From the NCBI RefSeq assembly GCF_014652635.1, contig NZ_BMZE01000004.1, positions 310,001-374,000 on the forward strand: 64,000 bases of DNA, read 5' to 3'. The position numbers and the translations under genes are program-made. The DNA is from Devosia pacifica (GTDB lineage Bacteria > Pseudomonadota > Alphaproteobacteria > Rhizobiales > Devosiaceae). Below, in pieces: positions 38,265 through 46,982 of the stretch (positions are counted from its first letter, which is position 1; every line of letters begins with the position of its first letter). Under the pieces are notes generated by a model. It was not told the DNA's origin. It did not search any database and was given only the letters and a program-made list of their open reading frames with translations.

Positions 38265-40181
38265 TCAGGCTTTGGCCCGCTGCCAGGCAGAAACCAGCGA
38301 TTGGAAGCGTTCCGCCATGTCGGAGACCGCCTCCTCGTCGCTCATCTGGCCGTCGAGCCAGGCTCTTGCCGCGAGACCAAAAATGGTACGGCCAACGGCA
38401 AAGCCGCGCACAGTGCGCGCTGTGCGCGCTGCCGCAAAACTCGCTGTCAACGTGTCCTGCGGCGCATCCAGCCCGAGCAGCACAACGCCGCGGCACAGCG
38501 GGTCGCGCGCCTCGATTACCGCATCAATCGCAGCCCACGCAGCCGGGCTGTCCTGCGCCTCGAGTTTCCACCAGTCCGGCTTGATGCCGGCCTCATAGAA
38601 TTCGGTCAACGCCTCCGCGACCGTGTCGTCATCGAGTGTTCCGTGCTTGCCGGCGATGATCTCCACCAACAGCTCCCGCCCGACCTTGCGCGCGGCCTCA
38701 TAGGCCGTGCGTACCTTGTCGATCTGGTTCTGCTTGAGGCCGGTCATGTCCTTCGGGTGGTAAAAGCACAGAACCTTGGCGCAATGATCCACCGGCCAGT
38801 CAATCAGCCGCGAGCCCAAATCCTGGCTGAACTCGAACCGAAGCGGGCGTGAGCCCGGAAGCTCCAGCGGCCGTGCCACCCACAGCCCCGCCTCTTCGGC
38901 GCGGAACAGGGCCTCGCGGCCATATTTGTCGTCGAGCAGCATGCCGAAGCCAGGCTTGTCGCCTGCCACTCGCACCGCTGCCTCGACAGCGAGCGCCTTG
39001 AACTGCGGTATCCGCTCGAGCTTTGCCTTGTCCGAGCCGGCCATGTCTTCGATCTGGCTGCGATGATCGATGGCAAGCGCCATCAACTCCGGCCATTCGC
39101 GCCGCCGGGTCGTCGCCCAGTGAACGTGGTTGATCGCCTCGTCCTTGCGCAGCGCCTTGTGCTTGCTGCCGTTGTCGAGGAAATACTGCAGCTCGGTCCA
39201 GGTCGGGATTTCCGGCGCACATAGCAGGCGCGATACGGCAAAAGCGCCGCAGGCGTTCGCCCAGGTCGCGGAAGTTTCGTGCGGTTCGCCGCGCAGCCAA
39301 CCGCGGAGAAACCCGGACATGAACGCATCGCCTGCGCCAAGCGTATTGTAGACCTCGATCGGAAAGCCCTTGCCGACAATGCCGTCCTCGAGATCGTCGG
39401 GCACGTCTCCATCATAAACGATGCACCCCATCGGCCCGCGTTTCAGCACGATGGTCGCCGCAGAGAGGGCACGGATGGCCTTCAAAGCCTCATGCAGATC
39501 CGACGCACCGCCAGCAATCAGCACTTCTTCTTCCGTACCGACAATCAGATCGCATTCCGGCAGAACTTCGGCCATGCGCTCCGAGACCTCTTTCGAGGCA
39601 ATATACCGGTTATCGCCTGCGTCATGTCCGGCGAGGCCCCAAAGGTTGGGCCGGTAGTCGATGTCGAAGACCACCTGCGCGCCGTTTTCCTTGGCGAGTT
39701 TCATCGCCTTGCGCTGTGCTGCTGCGGTGTTGGGCTTGGCGAAGTGCGTGCCGGTCACCAGCACTGCACGAGACCGTGCGATGAACGCCGGGTCGATATC
39801 GCTTTCTTCAAGTGCGTTGTCGGCGCAATTGTCTCGATAGAACAGCAGCGGAAACGAAGTCTCACTCTGTACCGAGAGAATAGCCAAAGCTGTCAGACGC
39901 TCTGGATCTGAGACAATGCCCGCTGTCTCCACACCTTCGCGCTGCAGTTGCTCGGTGATGAACCGGCCCATCTGCTCGGCGCCGACACGGGTAATCAACG
40001 CTGATTTGAGGCCTAGCCGGGCAGTGCCGACTGAAATATTGCACGGGCACCCACCGACCGACTTCGCGAAACTGCCGACATCTTCCAGCCGCGTGCCGAT
40101 CTGCTGGCCGTAAAGATCGACAGAGGCGCGACCGATCGTGATGACATCGAGATCGAAGCTCTTGCTGGTGCTTTCGGACAC
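38265..40181 (-). CDS. iolC: 5-dehydro-2-deoxygluconokinase fused to a DUF2090 aldolase-like domain
   Basis: 638 residues in two parts. Residues 1 to about 325 are a PfkB kinase (DVITIGRASVDLYGQQIG, GGCPCNISVGTARLG, NTLGAGDAFMSGFLRG with the catalytic Asp). Residues from about 330 are a DUF2090 domain, class I aldolase-like, which may split the 6-phosphate product as IolJ does. The fusion is common in Hyphomicrobiales. It follows iolR, with a GGAA-N6-TTCC site in the gap. Confidence 0.93.
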   Translation of the reverse strand: MSESTSKSFDLDVITIGRASVDLYGQQIGTRLEDVGSFAKSVGGCPCNISVGTARLGLKSALITRVGAEQMGRFITEQLQREGVETAGIVSDPERLTALAILSVQSETSFPLLFYRDNCADNALEESDIDPAFIARSRAVLVTGTHFAKPNTAAAQRKAMKLAKENGAQVVFDIDYRPNLWGLAGHDAGDNRYIASKEVSERMAEVLPECDLIVGTEEEVLIAGGASDLHEALKAIRALSAATIVLKRGPMGCIVYDGDVPDDLEDGIVGKGFPIEVYNTLGAGDAFMSGFLRGWLRGEPHETSATWANACGAFAVSRLLCAPEIPTWTELQYFLDNGSKHKALRKDEAINHVHWATTRRREWPELMALAIDHRSQIEDMAGSDKAKLERIPQFKALAVEAAVRVAGDKPGFGMLLDDKYGREALFRAEEAGLWVARPLELPGSRPLRFEFSQDLGSRLIDWPVDHCAKVLCFYHPKDMTGLKQNQIDKVRTAYEAARKVGRELLVEIIAGKHGTLDDDTVAEALTEFYEAGIKPDWWKLEAQDSPAAWAAIDAVIEARDPLCRGVVLLGLDAPQDTLTASFAAARTARTVRGFAVGRTIFGLAARAWLDGQMSDEEAVSDMAERFQSLVSAWQRAKA

Positions 40182-40294
40182 ATTCTTCTCCCGGCTGATC
40201 TGTCTGGCGTCCTGCGTGGCGCTACGGCTTTCACCGTTCGGTACCTCCAGAACGCGGTCGTTCTAAAACATGAGTTCTGGATGCACGTCAATTT

Positions 40295-40308
40295 GGAATG
40301 CAAGTTCC
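40295..40308. promoter_or_regulatory. IolR-type operator GGAA-N6-TTCC (before iolC)
   Basis: GGAATGCAAGTTCC fits exactly the motif reported for the RpiR-type repressor IolR of Sinorhizobium meliloti. With flanking bases it reads TGGAA-N6-TTCCA. It lies in the 135-base gap between iolR and iolC, 114 bases upstream of iolC. Confidence 0.75.
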
Positions 40309-40316
40309 ATTCGAAT

Positions 40317-41177
40317 TTACCCCTGCCGCTTGTCTGGCTGTCGTCTCCGCTTTTCGGCCACGCCAACCGTCACGGCCATGGCGAACGCCATGCTGGCGGA
40401 TAGCGAACGGAACCCGGCATGGTCGGCCTCAACAAGTTCGAACCACATTCGCGAGCACTCGACCAGTGGCGACAGCGCAGAGTCGGTCAGCGAGACGATC
40501 GGCACACCGTTGCTTGCGAGAAGCCGCGCCTGTGCCGAGCTTTCCGAGGCATAAGGGGCAAAGCTCACGGCGAACGCAGCATCCTTCGGGCCGGCCATCG
40601 CAAGTACCTCGTCGTCAATCCCGGCAGCCGTTCCGACCAGCGCATAGCGCACGCGCAACTTGCCGAATGCATAGGCCATGTAGCTGCTGATCGGAAACGA
40701 ACGACGCTTGGCGATCAGGTAGATGGTCTCGGCTCCGGCCAGCAGTTCAATCGCCTCGTCGAAGGCATCCGGGTCGATAGCGCTGTCGAGGGCATCGAGG
40801 GCACGGTGGCCTGCGCCAACGAAGCCGTGCAGGATCGCGGCGCTTTCGGAGAGCGATCCATCATCCTCTTCAAGCCGGCGCAGCCGATCCTCATAGCTGG
40901 ACGTGCGGTCCCGAAGCCTGGCACGAAAAATCGCCTGCATCGCGGAAAAGCCGTCATATCCGAACAGCTGCGCGAAGCGCACAAGTGTTGATGGCTGCAC
41001 TTCCGCGGCTTCGGCGATACTCGCCGCCGTGCCGAAGGCAATGTCATCGGGGTTGTCGAGGGCATGAACAGCGACCTGCATCAGACGCTTCGGCAGATGC
41101 GTTTTGCGCTCGAGTATTGAGGAGCGCAGGGCATCGAAATCGGCCGGCGGCAGTGCCTTGTCGCTGTCACTATCCAT
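40317..41177 (-). CDS. iolR: RpiR-family repressor IolR
   Basis: 286 residues from ATG 41177 after AGGATTCCT; an ATG at 41219, also with a good GGAG, would give 300 residues. N-terminal helix-turn-helix (SIAEAAEVQPSTLVRFAQLF) and C-terminal SIS sugar-phosphate domain (LLAGAETIYLIAKRRSFPIS and later DAAFAVSFAPYASES). It heads the iolRCDEB order known from rhizobia, where it represses inositol genes until an intermediate accumulates. Confidence 0.88.
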   Translation of the reverse strand: MDSDSDKALPPADFDALRSSILERKTHLPKRLMQVAVHALDNPDDIAFGTAASIAEAAEVQPSTLVRFAQLFGYDGFSAMQAIFRARLRDRTSSYEDRLRRLEEDDGSLSESAAILHGFVGAGHRALDALDSAIDPDAFDEAIELLAGAETIYLIAKRRSFPISSYMAYAFGKLRVRYALVGTAAGIDDEVLAMAGPKDAAFAVSFAPYASESSAQARLLASNGVPIVSLTDSALSPLVECSRMWFELVEADHAGFRSLSASMAFAMAVTVGVAEKRRRQPDKRQG

Positions 41178-41244
41178 AGGAATCCTGGCTTGCTGGAACA
41201 GGAGAGCAATCTTCCCCATAGCGGGCTCCCAATCAAGCGTGGCT

Positions 41245-41258
41245 GGAAGATTCATTCC
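41245..41258. promoter_or_regulatory. IolR-type operator GGAA-N6-TTCC (between iolR and the divergent dehydrogenase)
   Basis: GGAAGATTCATTCC is a second perfect match; it too extends to TGGAA-N6-TTCCA. It lies 68 bases before the iolR start and 41 before the divergent gene, so one bound repressor could control both. Confidence 0.75.
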
Positions 41259-41298
41259 ATTTAGGCAATAAGCGGAAAGCCTGGTGCGGGAGAGATCT

Positions 41299-42420
41299 AT
41301 GAGCGCGACAATCGGAGTGGGCCTGATTGGAACGGGATATATGGGCAAGTGCCATGCGCTCGCCTGGACGAGCGTCGGGGCCGTCTTTGGGCCCAAACGC
41401 CGCCCGAAACTGGTTCATCTTGCCGAAGCCGATCCGCAACTTGCTGCCGAGCGTGCAGAAACCTTCGGTTTTGAAAAGTCCACCGCCAATTGGCGCACGC
41501 TGATCGCCGATCCTGAGGTCGATGTGGTCTCGATCACCACCCCCAATGCGCTGCACCCCGAAATGGCCATTGCAGCACTTGAGGCCGGCAAGCATGTCTG
41601 GTGCGAAAAGCCGATGGCGCCGGCTGAAGCGGATGCCGCCCGCATGCGCGATGCCGCCCGCGCCGCCGGCACCGCCGCAATTCTCGGCTACAACTACATC
41701 CAGAACCCGATGATCCGGCAGATCGAGCGTCTGCTGCACGAGGGCGCCATCGGCGCGGTAACGCATATGCGCATCGAAATGGACGAGGATTTCATGGCCG
41801 ATGCGTCATCTCCGTTCGGCCCCAAGAGTGATGGCGCCCACGGGTATGGTGCCCTCGATGATTTTGCGGTTCATCCGCTATCGCTCCTCAGCGTACTCGT
41901 CGGCCTGCCGCGCCGTGTCGTCACGCATATGAGTAAGCCGTTCGCGGCCCGCCCAACGGCTGACGGCGGTTCACGCGAGGTTGAAACCTACGACATCGCC
42001 AACATCCTGTTTGAACTCGAATCCGGTGCCTCTGGCGTATTGTGCGTCAATCGCTCCGCATGGGGCCGCAAGGGGCGCATTGCCGTGCAGATCTACGGCG
42101 CGCGCGGCAGCATCGTTTATGATCAGGAGCGCATGAACGAAGTGCAGTTCTACAGCGCCGATGATGACCCGGCCGTGCAGGGGTTTCGCACCATTCTCGC
42201 AGGGCCGGCGCACGATCCCTATGGTCGCTTCGTTCCCGCACCGGGGCATGGCCTCGGATTCAATGATCTCAAGATCATCGAGTGCGCTGAACTGCTGCGC
42301 GCGATAGATGGCGATGCCGGCGCGCGTGTCATTGATTTCGAGCGCGGTCTTGCCATCGAGCGTGCCGTCCATGCCATGGCGCGTTCTCATGAGAGTGGCG
42401 GCTGGGTCGATCTCAGCTAA
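41299..42420 (+). CDS. Gfo/Idh/MocA-family oxidoreductase, likely inositol-related
   Basis: 373 residues from ATG 41299 after GGGAGAG; a GTG at 41284 would add five. NAD-binding GLIGTGYMGKCHALAW, catalytic Lys in VWCEKPMAPAEAD, and DDFAVHPLSLL with its histidine. It differs from iolG in size and details. The shared operator with iolR suggests an inositol isomer or related polyol as substrate, which is inference. Confidence 0.86.
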   Translation: MSATIGVGLIGTGYMGKCHALAWTSVGAVFGPKRRPKLVHLAEADPQLAAERAETFGFEKSTANWRTLIADPEVDVVSITTPNALHPEMAIAALEAGKHVWCEKPMAPAEADAARMRDAARAAGTAAILGYNYIQNPMIRQIERLLHEGAIGAVTHMRIEMDEDFMADASSPFGPKSDGAHGYGALDDFAVHPLSLLSVLVGLPRRVVTHMSKPFAARPTADGGSREVETYDIANILFELESGASGVLCVNRSAWGRKGRIAVQIYGARGSIVYDQERMNEVQFYSADDDPAVQGFRTILAGPAHDPYGRFVPAPGHGLGFNDLKIIECAELLRAIDGDAGARVIDFERGLAIERAVHAMARSHESGGWVDLS

Positions 42421-42423
42421 GAA

Positions 42424-42449
42424 AAAGGGCCGCCGGATGGCGACCCTTT
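42424..42449 (+). terminator. Terminator after the divergent dehydrogenase
   Basis: AAAGGG-c-CGCC-ggat-GGCG-a-CCCTTT forms a stem with one C/A mismatch, A-rich before and TTTG after. It is between convergent genes and may work in both directions. Confidence 0.5.
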
Positions 42450-42456
42450 GTATCTG

Positions 42457-43443
42457 TCAGGCGCTTTCGGGGATCGTCAGCGGCCCGCGCTTTTTGCTGA
42501 GCCGTCCATTGTCCTGATAGAGGATGAATAGCGACGCGCCGATGATCAGCGCCGCACCCGGCCAGAACACCAGGGCTGGCGTCTGCGAGAGGATCAGCCA
42601 TCCCGCCAAGACATTGAGCGGCAGCTTCAAATCATCAAATGGCTGCAAATAAGTTGCGTCAGCGGCCTTGTAGGCGAGGCTGATGCAATACTGCGCTGCC
42701 GCGGTCACGAGCCCCAGCACAACGATCAGCCACAGCGCATTGCCGCCCGGCAGCACGAAGTCGAAGCCGGTCGCGAGGCTTGCGGGCAGGGTGCCCGCCG
42801 GCAGCACAGCGATCGCAATGCCGAGTATCAGCCCGATCAGCAAATGGTTGGGGGTGATCAGCACCAGCATGTACAGCGTCAGCGATTCCGGCGCTTCATC
42901 GCGGGTCAGATATTTGGTGATCACGGAAACAGTGCCCCAGCACGCTGCCGCAAGAATTGGCAGCAGAGATGCCATCGTGAACTGCTCCGAGCCGACCTGC
43001 GAGACCATCACCGCGCCGATGAAGCCGACAAGCGTCGCGCCGAGCCGTTGCGGCGTCAGCCGCTCACCCAGAAACAGCGTCGCCCCGGTGATGATGAAGA
43101 ATGGCCCCGTCATCGACAGCGCCACCATCTGCCACACCGGCACGCCGCTGGCGAAACCGAAGGCAAAGAACTGCACCCCGAGCGCAGAGAGGAACGCGCG
43201 AACTTCGTGCGCGAACGGATGCCGTGTCTTTAGCGCCGAAAAGCCGATCTTGAGGATCAGTGGCAATGCGAAGACCGTGGCGATCAGATACTGCCAGAAA
43301 ACGACGGCCGTCGACGGAACACCCATGCCGTAGGTCACGATAGGTGTAATGACGTTGGTGATGGCGAAGGTGACGCCTGCACCAAGCATGAACAGCGCGC
43401 CGAAAACGGCGGCGCCGGAGAGGGGAGAGGTAATCTGGTTCAT
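42457..43443 (-). CDS. ribN: EamA/DMT-family transporter under FMN riboswitch, RibN-type riboflavin importer
   Basis: 328 residues with about ten membrane helices in two EamA halves (FGALFMLGAGVTFAITNVIT at the start; LPILAAACWGTVSVITKYL opens the second half). The FMN riboswitch in its leader points to riboflavin. RibN of Rhizobium leguminosarum is an EamA protein with the same control, so import of riboflavin is the best reading. Shine-Dalgarno AAGGA precedes the ATG. Confidence 0.82.
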   Translation of the reverse strand: MNQITSPLSGAAVFGALFMLGAGVTFAITNVITPIVTYGMGVPSTAVVFWQYLIATVFALPLILKIGFSALKTRHPFAHEVRAFLSALGVQFFAFGFASGVPVWQMVALSMTGPFFIITGATLFLGERLTPQRLGATLVGFIGAVMVSQVGSEQFTMASLLPILAAACWGTVSVITKYLTRDEAPESLTLYMLVLITPNHLLIGLILGIAIAVLPAGTLPASLATGFDFVLPGGNALWLIVVLGLVTAAAQYCISLAYKAADATYLQPFDDLKLPLNVLAGWLILSQTPALVFWPGAALIIGASLFILYQDNGRLSKKRGPLTIPESA

Positions 43444-43549
43444 TCGTGATCCTTTCCGTAAGACCCAGCTACCTCAGGGTTTACGGGGGATCGCAGGCGC
43501 GTCGGCGCACGCAAGTCTGCGCGCACCAGCACCTTTGGCCGTCCCGTTC

Positions 43550-43691
43550 TCTTCCATCCGGACTGTAACCGTCGGCTTCGGAATCACACCGAATCTGCTG
43601 ACCCGCGCCGACTAGAAGTCAGCACGGCGCTCGCGGGCTGGAAGCATTGCTTCATCACCGCCGGTGGGGAGTTTCACCCCGCCCTGAGAAC
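43550..43691 (-). promoter_or_regulatory. FMN riboswitch (RFN element)
   Basis: On the minus strand the conserved parts appear in order: GTTCTCAGGGCGGGGTGAAA, CTCCCCACCGGCGGTGAT, AGCCCGCGAGCG, GTCAGCAGATTCGGTG, TTCCGAAGCCGACGGTTACA and GTCCGGATGGAAGA. The whole is the canonical FMN aptamer of about 140 bases. About 106 bases separate it from ribN; a stem CCGTAAACCC/GGGTCTTACGG ends right before the Shine-Dalgarno and no T run is seen, so control of translation is likely. Confidence 0.95.
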
Positions 43692-43720
43692 ATATGTGCG
43701 ACCAAGGCCGCACACGGGGA

Positions 43721-43749
43721 TAATTAGGCCAAGCCGGGCAGGGGCGCAA
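43721..43749 (-). promoter_or_regulatory. ribN: Candidate promoter of the riboswitch-ribN transcript
   Basis: On the minus strand TTGCGC and TAATTA are 17 bases apart, and the start point would fall around 43713, some 20 bases before the riboswitch aptamer. The -35 box lies in one arm of a larger inverted repeat (43742-43780). Confidence 0.5.
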
Positions 43750-43780
43750 GGCGGCACATTGGTGTTACCGACTTGCGCCC
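43742..43780. repeat. Inverted repeat GGGCGCAAG / CTTGCGCCC
   Basis: Two perfect nine-base arms with 21 bases between. It lies just past the stop of the fusion gene (minus strand) and covers the -35 of the ribN promoter. It may be a terminator stem for something reading leftward, or an operator; a 21-base loop makes a strong terminator less likely. Confidence 0.4.
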
Positions 43781-43800
43781 ATAGGGCTCGATGCTGTCAA

Positions 43801-45807
43801 TCAGCCCTGATCAAGCCACTTCACGTCTTCGGGGCTCAACTTGATGTCGAAGGCACGCATCGAATCTTCGAGCTCAAGCAGGCGGCGCGGTCCGATCAGC
43901 GGGATCACCGGGAAGGGTTGTGCCAGCACATAGGCAAGCGCCACGTGGATCGGGCTCATGCCGAGCTTGTTGGCCAACTCGACGGCACGGTCGCGGCGTC
44001 CGAAGTTCTCTTCGGAATACCAGCAGCGCACCAGTTCCTCGTTGTCCCGCTTGTCGCGGCCGGCACGGTCGGTAAAGAACCCGCGTCCCTGGCTCGACCA
44101 TGCGAAGTTCGGGATCTGGCGTTCGTTCAGCCAGCTTTTCCACTCGGCATCGGATGAGTGCACGCAGCCGGCCCAGATCGGGTCGATCATCTCGGCCAGG
44201 GAGAAGTTGTTCGACAATGCCCCCGGCTTGGTCTTTCCAGTGCGCTCTGCATAGGCGATCGCCTCGTCCATGCGTTCTTTGGTCCAGTTGGACCCACCGA
44301 AGATGCCGCGGATCCGCCCCGCCTGAACTTCCGCATCCATCGCATCGACGAACTCGCCCACCGGCACGTCCGGGTTGTCGCGGTGCATGAAGTAGACGTC
44401 GATATAGTCCGTCTGCAGCCGCTCGAGGCTTTGCGTCAACTGCTTGGCGATGACATCCGGATAGACCAGTGGCGAATGGGCGCCCTTGCCGATGAGGATC
44501 GACTCCTCGCGCACGCCGCGTGAGCGATGCCATTCGCCGAACAGCTTTTCGGTGTAGCCGCCGCCATAGACAAAGGCAGTATCGAAGATGTTGCCGCCCG
44601 CCTCGTAGAAGGCATCGAGCAGGATCGCCCCGCTCGCAAAGCTTCGGAAATCCTCAAAGCCGAGCGCAACGACGGAACCCTTCTTGTTGAGTCCCGGAAT
44701 ATCGCGCTTCGGAATGGCTGTGCCATTCGGCCCAAGCTTGTCGCCATCGAGCGTCAGCGGCCTGTTCGGGGCCTTCTCGATCTCGTAGGTCAGCCCGGCG
44801 GCGTTCCGCCACTGGTCGAGCACACGCAGATTGCCGAGCGTGTCGTCCCAGGTCATGCCGGGAGCCGTCAGCTCCTGCTGGCCAGCCCGGATCGCTTCGC
44901 CGGCGCCATCGACCTCAAAGCTGTAGAGCCAACGGCTCTCTTCGACCGTTGCCTCCTCACGTGTGCCATCGGGGCGGATGACGGTGATGACACCGGTGCC
45001 GCCTTGCTTGCCGCTTGCGAACCAGAAGTCGGAAATCTCGATCCGCCCCTCGGTGCCGTAAATGCGCAGCACATTGTCGAGCTGCAGCGAGACAGCGCAC
45101 GACACCTCAGCGACAATGTCGTTCGGGAAATGCAAGATCGCCGAAGCCCATTCGTCCACGCCGCTCTGACCGAGATGTGCCGTTCCGACCACCTTGCTTG
45201 GCTCGAGCGTCGGCTTCCCTGCGACGGCGCCAGCGATCAGCCGCGAGACCGATACCGGATAGCACCCAACGTCGAGAATGCCGCCACCCGCCAGATCATT
45301 GGCGTAGAGACGATGCTCAGGCATGAACTTCGGCAGCTTGAAGCCGAAGCTCGACTGGATCTTGCGCACCTCGCCAACGCTGCCGGATTTGATCATCTCA
45401 AGCAGCTTGGCGATCTGCGGGTGCAGGCGATACATGAACGCCTCGGCGAGGAACGTTCCGGCCTTGCGCGCCTCATGCATCACCGCGTCAGCCTCGAAGG
45501 CGCTCAGCGCCAGCGGCTTTTCAACCATTGCGTGCTTGCCGGCCCGCGCTGCCTTGATCGCCCATTCCGCATGCATCGGGTGTGGTGTCGCAATATAGAC
45601 TGCGTCAATGTCCGGATCGGCCAGAAGCTGGTCGTATCCCTTGATGATCTGCGCGCCGGGAAAATCCTCGGCAAGGCCGGGACGATCGGGGTTGCGGGTG
45701 CCGATTGCGGCAAGGGTTGCGGTCTCAGAATGCGCGATGCCTCCCGCATACGCCTTTGCGATGCCACCGGGCCCAATAATGCCCCAGCGAATCTTGTCTG
45801 CACACAT
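43801..45807 (-). CDS. Fusion of Gfo/Idh/MocA dehydrogenase and aldo/keto reductase
   Basis: 668 residues. Residues 1 to about 330 are a Gfo/Idh/MocA enzyme (WGIIGPGGIAKAYAGGI, MVEKPLALS, GGGILDVGCYPVS). Residues from about 370 are an aldo/keto reductase with the Asp-Tyr-Lys-His set: FDTAFVYGGGYTEKLFGEW, ILIGKGAH and DVYFMHRDN. The two are in one frame with no stop, joined by a linker near 340-370. It may run two redox steps on one sugar, such as oxidation then reduction; substrate unknown. Genes around it concern polyols. Confidence 0.88.
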   Translation of the reverse strand: MCADKIRWGIIGPGGIAKAYAGGIAHSETATLAAIGTRNPDRPGLAEDFPGAQIIKGYDQLLADPDIDAVYIATPHPMHAEWAIKAARAGKHAMVEKPLALSAFEADAVMHEARKAGTFLAEAFMYRLHPQIAKLLEMIKSGSVGEVRKIQSSFGFKLPKFMPEHRLYANDLAGGGILDVGCYPVSVSRLIAGAVAGKPTLEPSKVVGTAHLGQSGVDEWASAILHFPNDIVAEVSCAVSLQLDNVLRIYGTEGRIEISDFWFASGKQGGTGVITVIRPDGTREEATVEESRWLYSFEVDGAGEAIRAGQQELTAPGMTWDDTLGNLRVLDQWRNAAGLTYEIEKAPNRPLTLDGDKLGPNGTAIPKRDIPGLNKKGSVVALGFEDFRSFASGAILLDAFYEAGGNIFDTAFVYGGGYTEKLFGEWHRSRGVREESILIGKGAHSPLVYPDVIAKQLTQSLERLQTDYIDVYFMHRDNPDVPVGEFVDAMDAEVQAGRIRGIFGGSNWTKERMDEAIAYAERTGKTKPGALSNNFSLAEMIDPIWAGCVHSSDAEWKSWLNERQIPNFAWSSQGRGFFTDRAGRDKRDNEELVRCWYSEENFGRRDRAVELANKLGMSPIHVALAYVLAQPFPVIPLIGPRRLLELEDSMRAFDIKLSPEDVKWLDQG

Positions 45808-46071
45808 GGTGATCTCCTCACTTCGGCCACCCGCTCGAAGGTCTGGTGGCTGTCTTTTTGTCTTGGGCTTGAATGCGGTTGCTGGAGGCCGACCGTGGCA
45901 CGGTCCCGCGACTATTGATAATGCACCCGAGTTCTAACCACCGTCTTGTCCGATGGAAATACCGAACGGGCCAAAAGTAAGGTTTCGGCACGAGGCTAAG
46001 ATGCGGCATGCCTGTCCTGAAACTGAGCATATCAGTCCTGCAATCGTCACATTCGCGCTCTAGGGGCGCTC

Positions 46072-46860
46072 GTGTTCAGACAAGGAGCGAGCAAATTGCG
46101 ACTATGGGCGCTAGGGATGATCTTTGGATTGCTTGCAATGACGCCGTCTTCTCCGGCAAGCGCCCAGCATTGCTCTCCCGCAAGGTTCGCTGAAGCCGGC
46201 TACATCGTTTGCACGGTGGACCCGGCCGCAGAAGATCTTCGCCTGTTCTGGCAAGGACCTGAAGGGGCGCCCTACAAGCATTTCATGAACCTTGGCGCAG
46301 CGCTCGCAGACCAGGATGAGAGGCTTGTGTTCGCGATGAATGCGGGCATGTACCTTCCGGATTTCACACCGTCCGGTCTCTATGTTGAAAACGGCGAGGA
46401 ATTGCGGCCCCTCAATACCATTTCCATCGAAGCCGAGCCGGCAAAGACGCCCAATTTCTACAAGAAACCCAACGGCGTGTTCTTTCTCTCGGAGGCCGGG
46501 GCAGGGGTCATGACGACTGAGGCTTTCGAGGCGTCGAGGCCGCCGGTGCGCTACGCCACTCAGTCGGGGCCGATGCTCGTCATCGATGGCGAATTGCATC
46601 CGGCATTGATCCCGGGCTCGACCGATCGAACCCGCCGGAGCGGAGTGGGTGTCTGCGAGGACGGTAAGGTGCGGTTGGCGATCAGCGAGGATGACGTCAA
46701 TTTCCACGATTTCGCGCGGCTGTTTCGCGATGAGTTGAAGTGCTCAAACGCCCTGTTCCTGGACGGTGGAAACGGCACCGGACTCTACGATCCATCCATT
46801 CGGCGTCGAGATGTGTCTTGGCACGGTGGATTCGGACCGATGATCGGTCTCGTCGAGTAG
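46072..46860 (+). CDS. Phosphodiester glycosidase (NAGPA/DUF2233) family, secreted
   Basis: 262 residues, GTG start at 46072 (an in-frame ATG follows at codon 16). Signal peptide ends near SPASA. Motifs FAMNAGMYLPDF, KKPNGVFFLSEAG, ATQSGPMLVIDGEL and NALFLDGGNGTGLYD are those of the family, whose human member removes GlcNAc from mannose-6-phosphate marks. The bacterial substrate is unknown, perhaps cell-envelope polysaccharide. Confidence 0.85.
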   Translation: MFRQGASKLRLWALGMIFGLLAMTPSSPASAQHCSPARFAEAGYIVCTVDPAAEDLRLFWQGPEGAPYKHFMNLGAALADQDERLVFAMNAGMYLPDFTPSGLYVENGEELRPLNTISIEAEPAKTPNFYKKPNGVFFLSEAGAGVMTTEAFEASRPPVRYATQSGPMLVIDGELHPALIPGSTDRTRRSGVGVCEDGKVRLAISEDDVNFHDFARLFRDELKCSNALFLDGGNGTGLYDPSIRRRDVSWHGGFGPMIGLVE

Positions 46861-46982
46861 TTTTCAGACGAAAGCTTCATCGAGCAAGTGACGCGCCGCG
46901 GTTCGAACCGTACAAGCCCGAAGCGAAATCGGGTATGAGCATTTTTACGTCCCCGGTCGCAGCCAAATGAACAGAGCCCGCC

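Noticed and set aside
44527-45918. 463-residue open frame on the plus strand opposite the fusion gene
   Set aside because: Antisense of the dehydrogenase-aldo/keto reductase gene, which has intact catalytic motifs.
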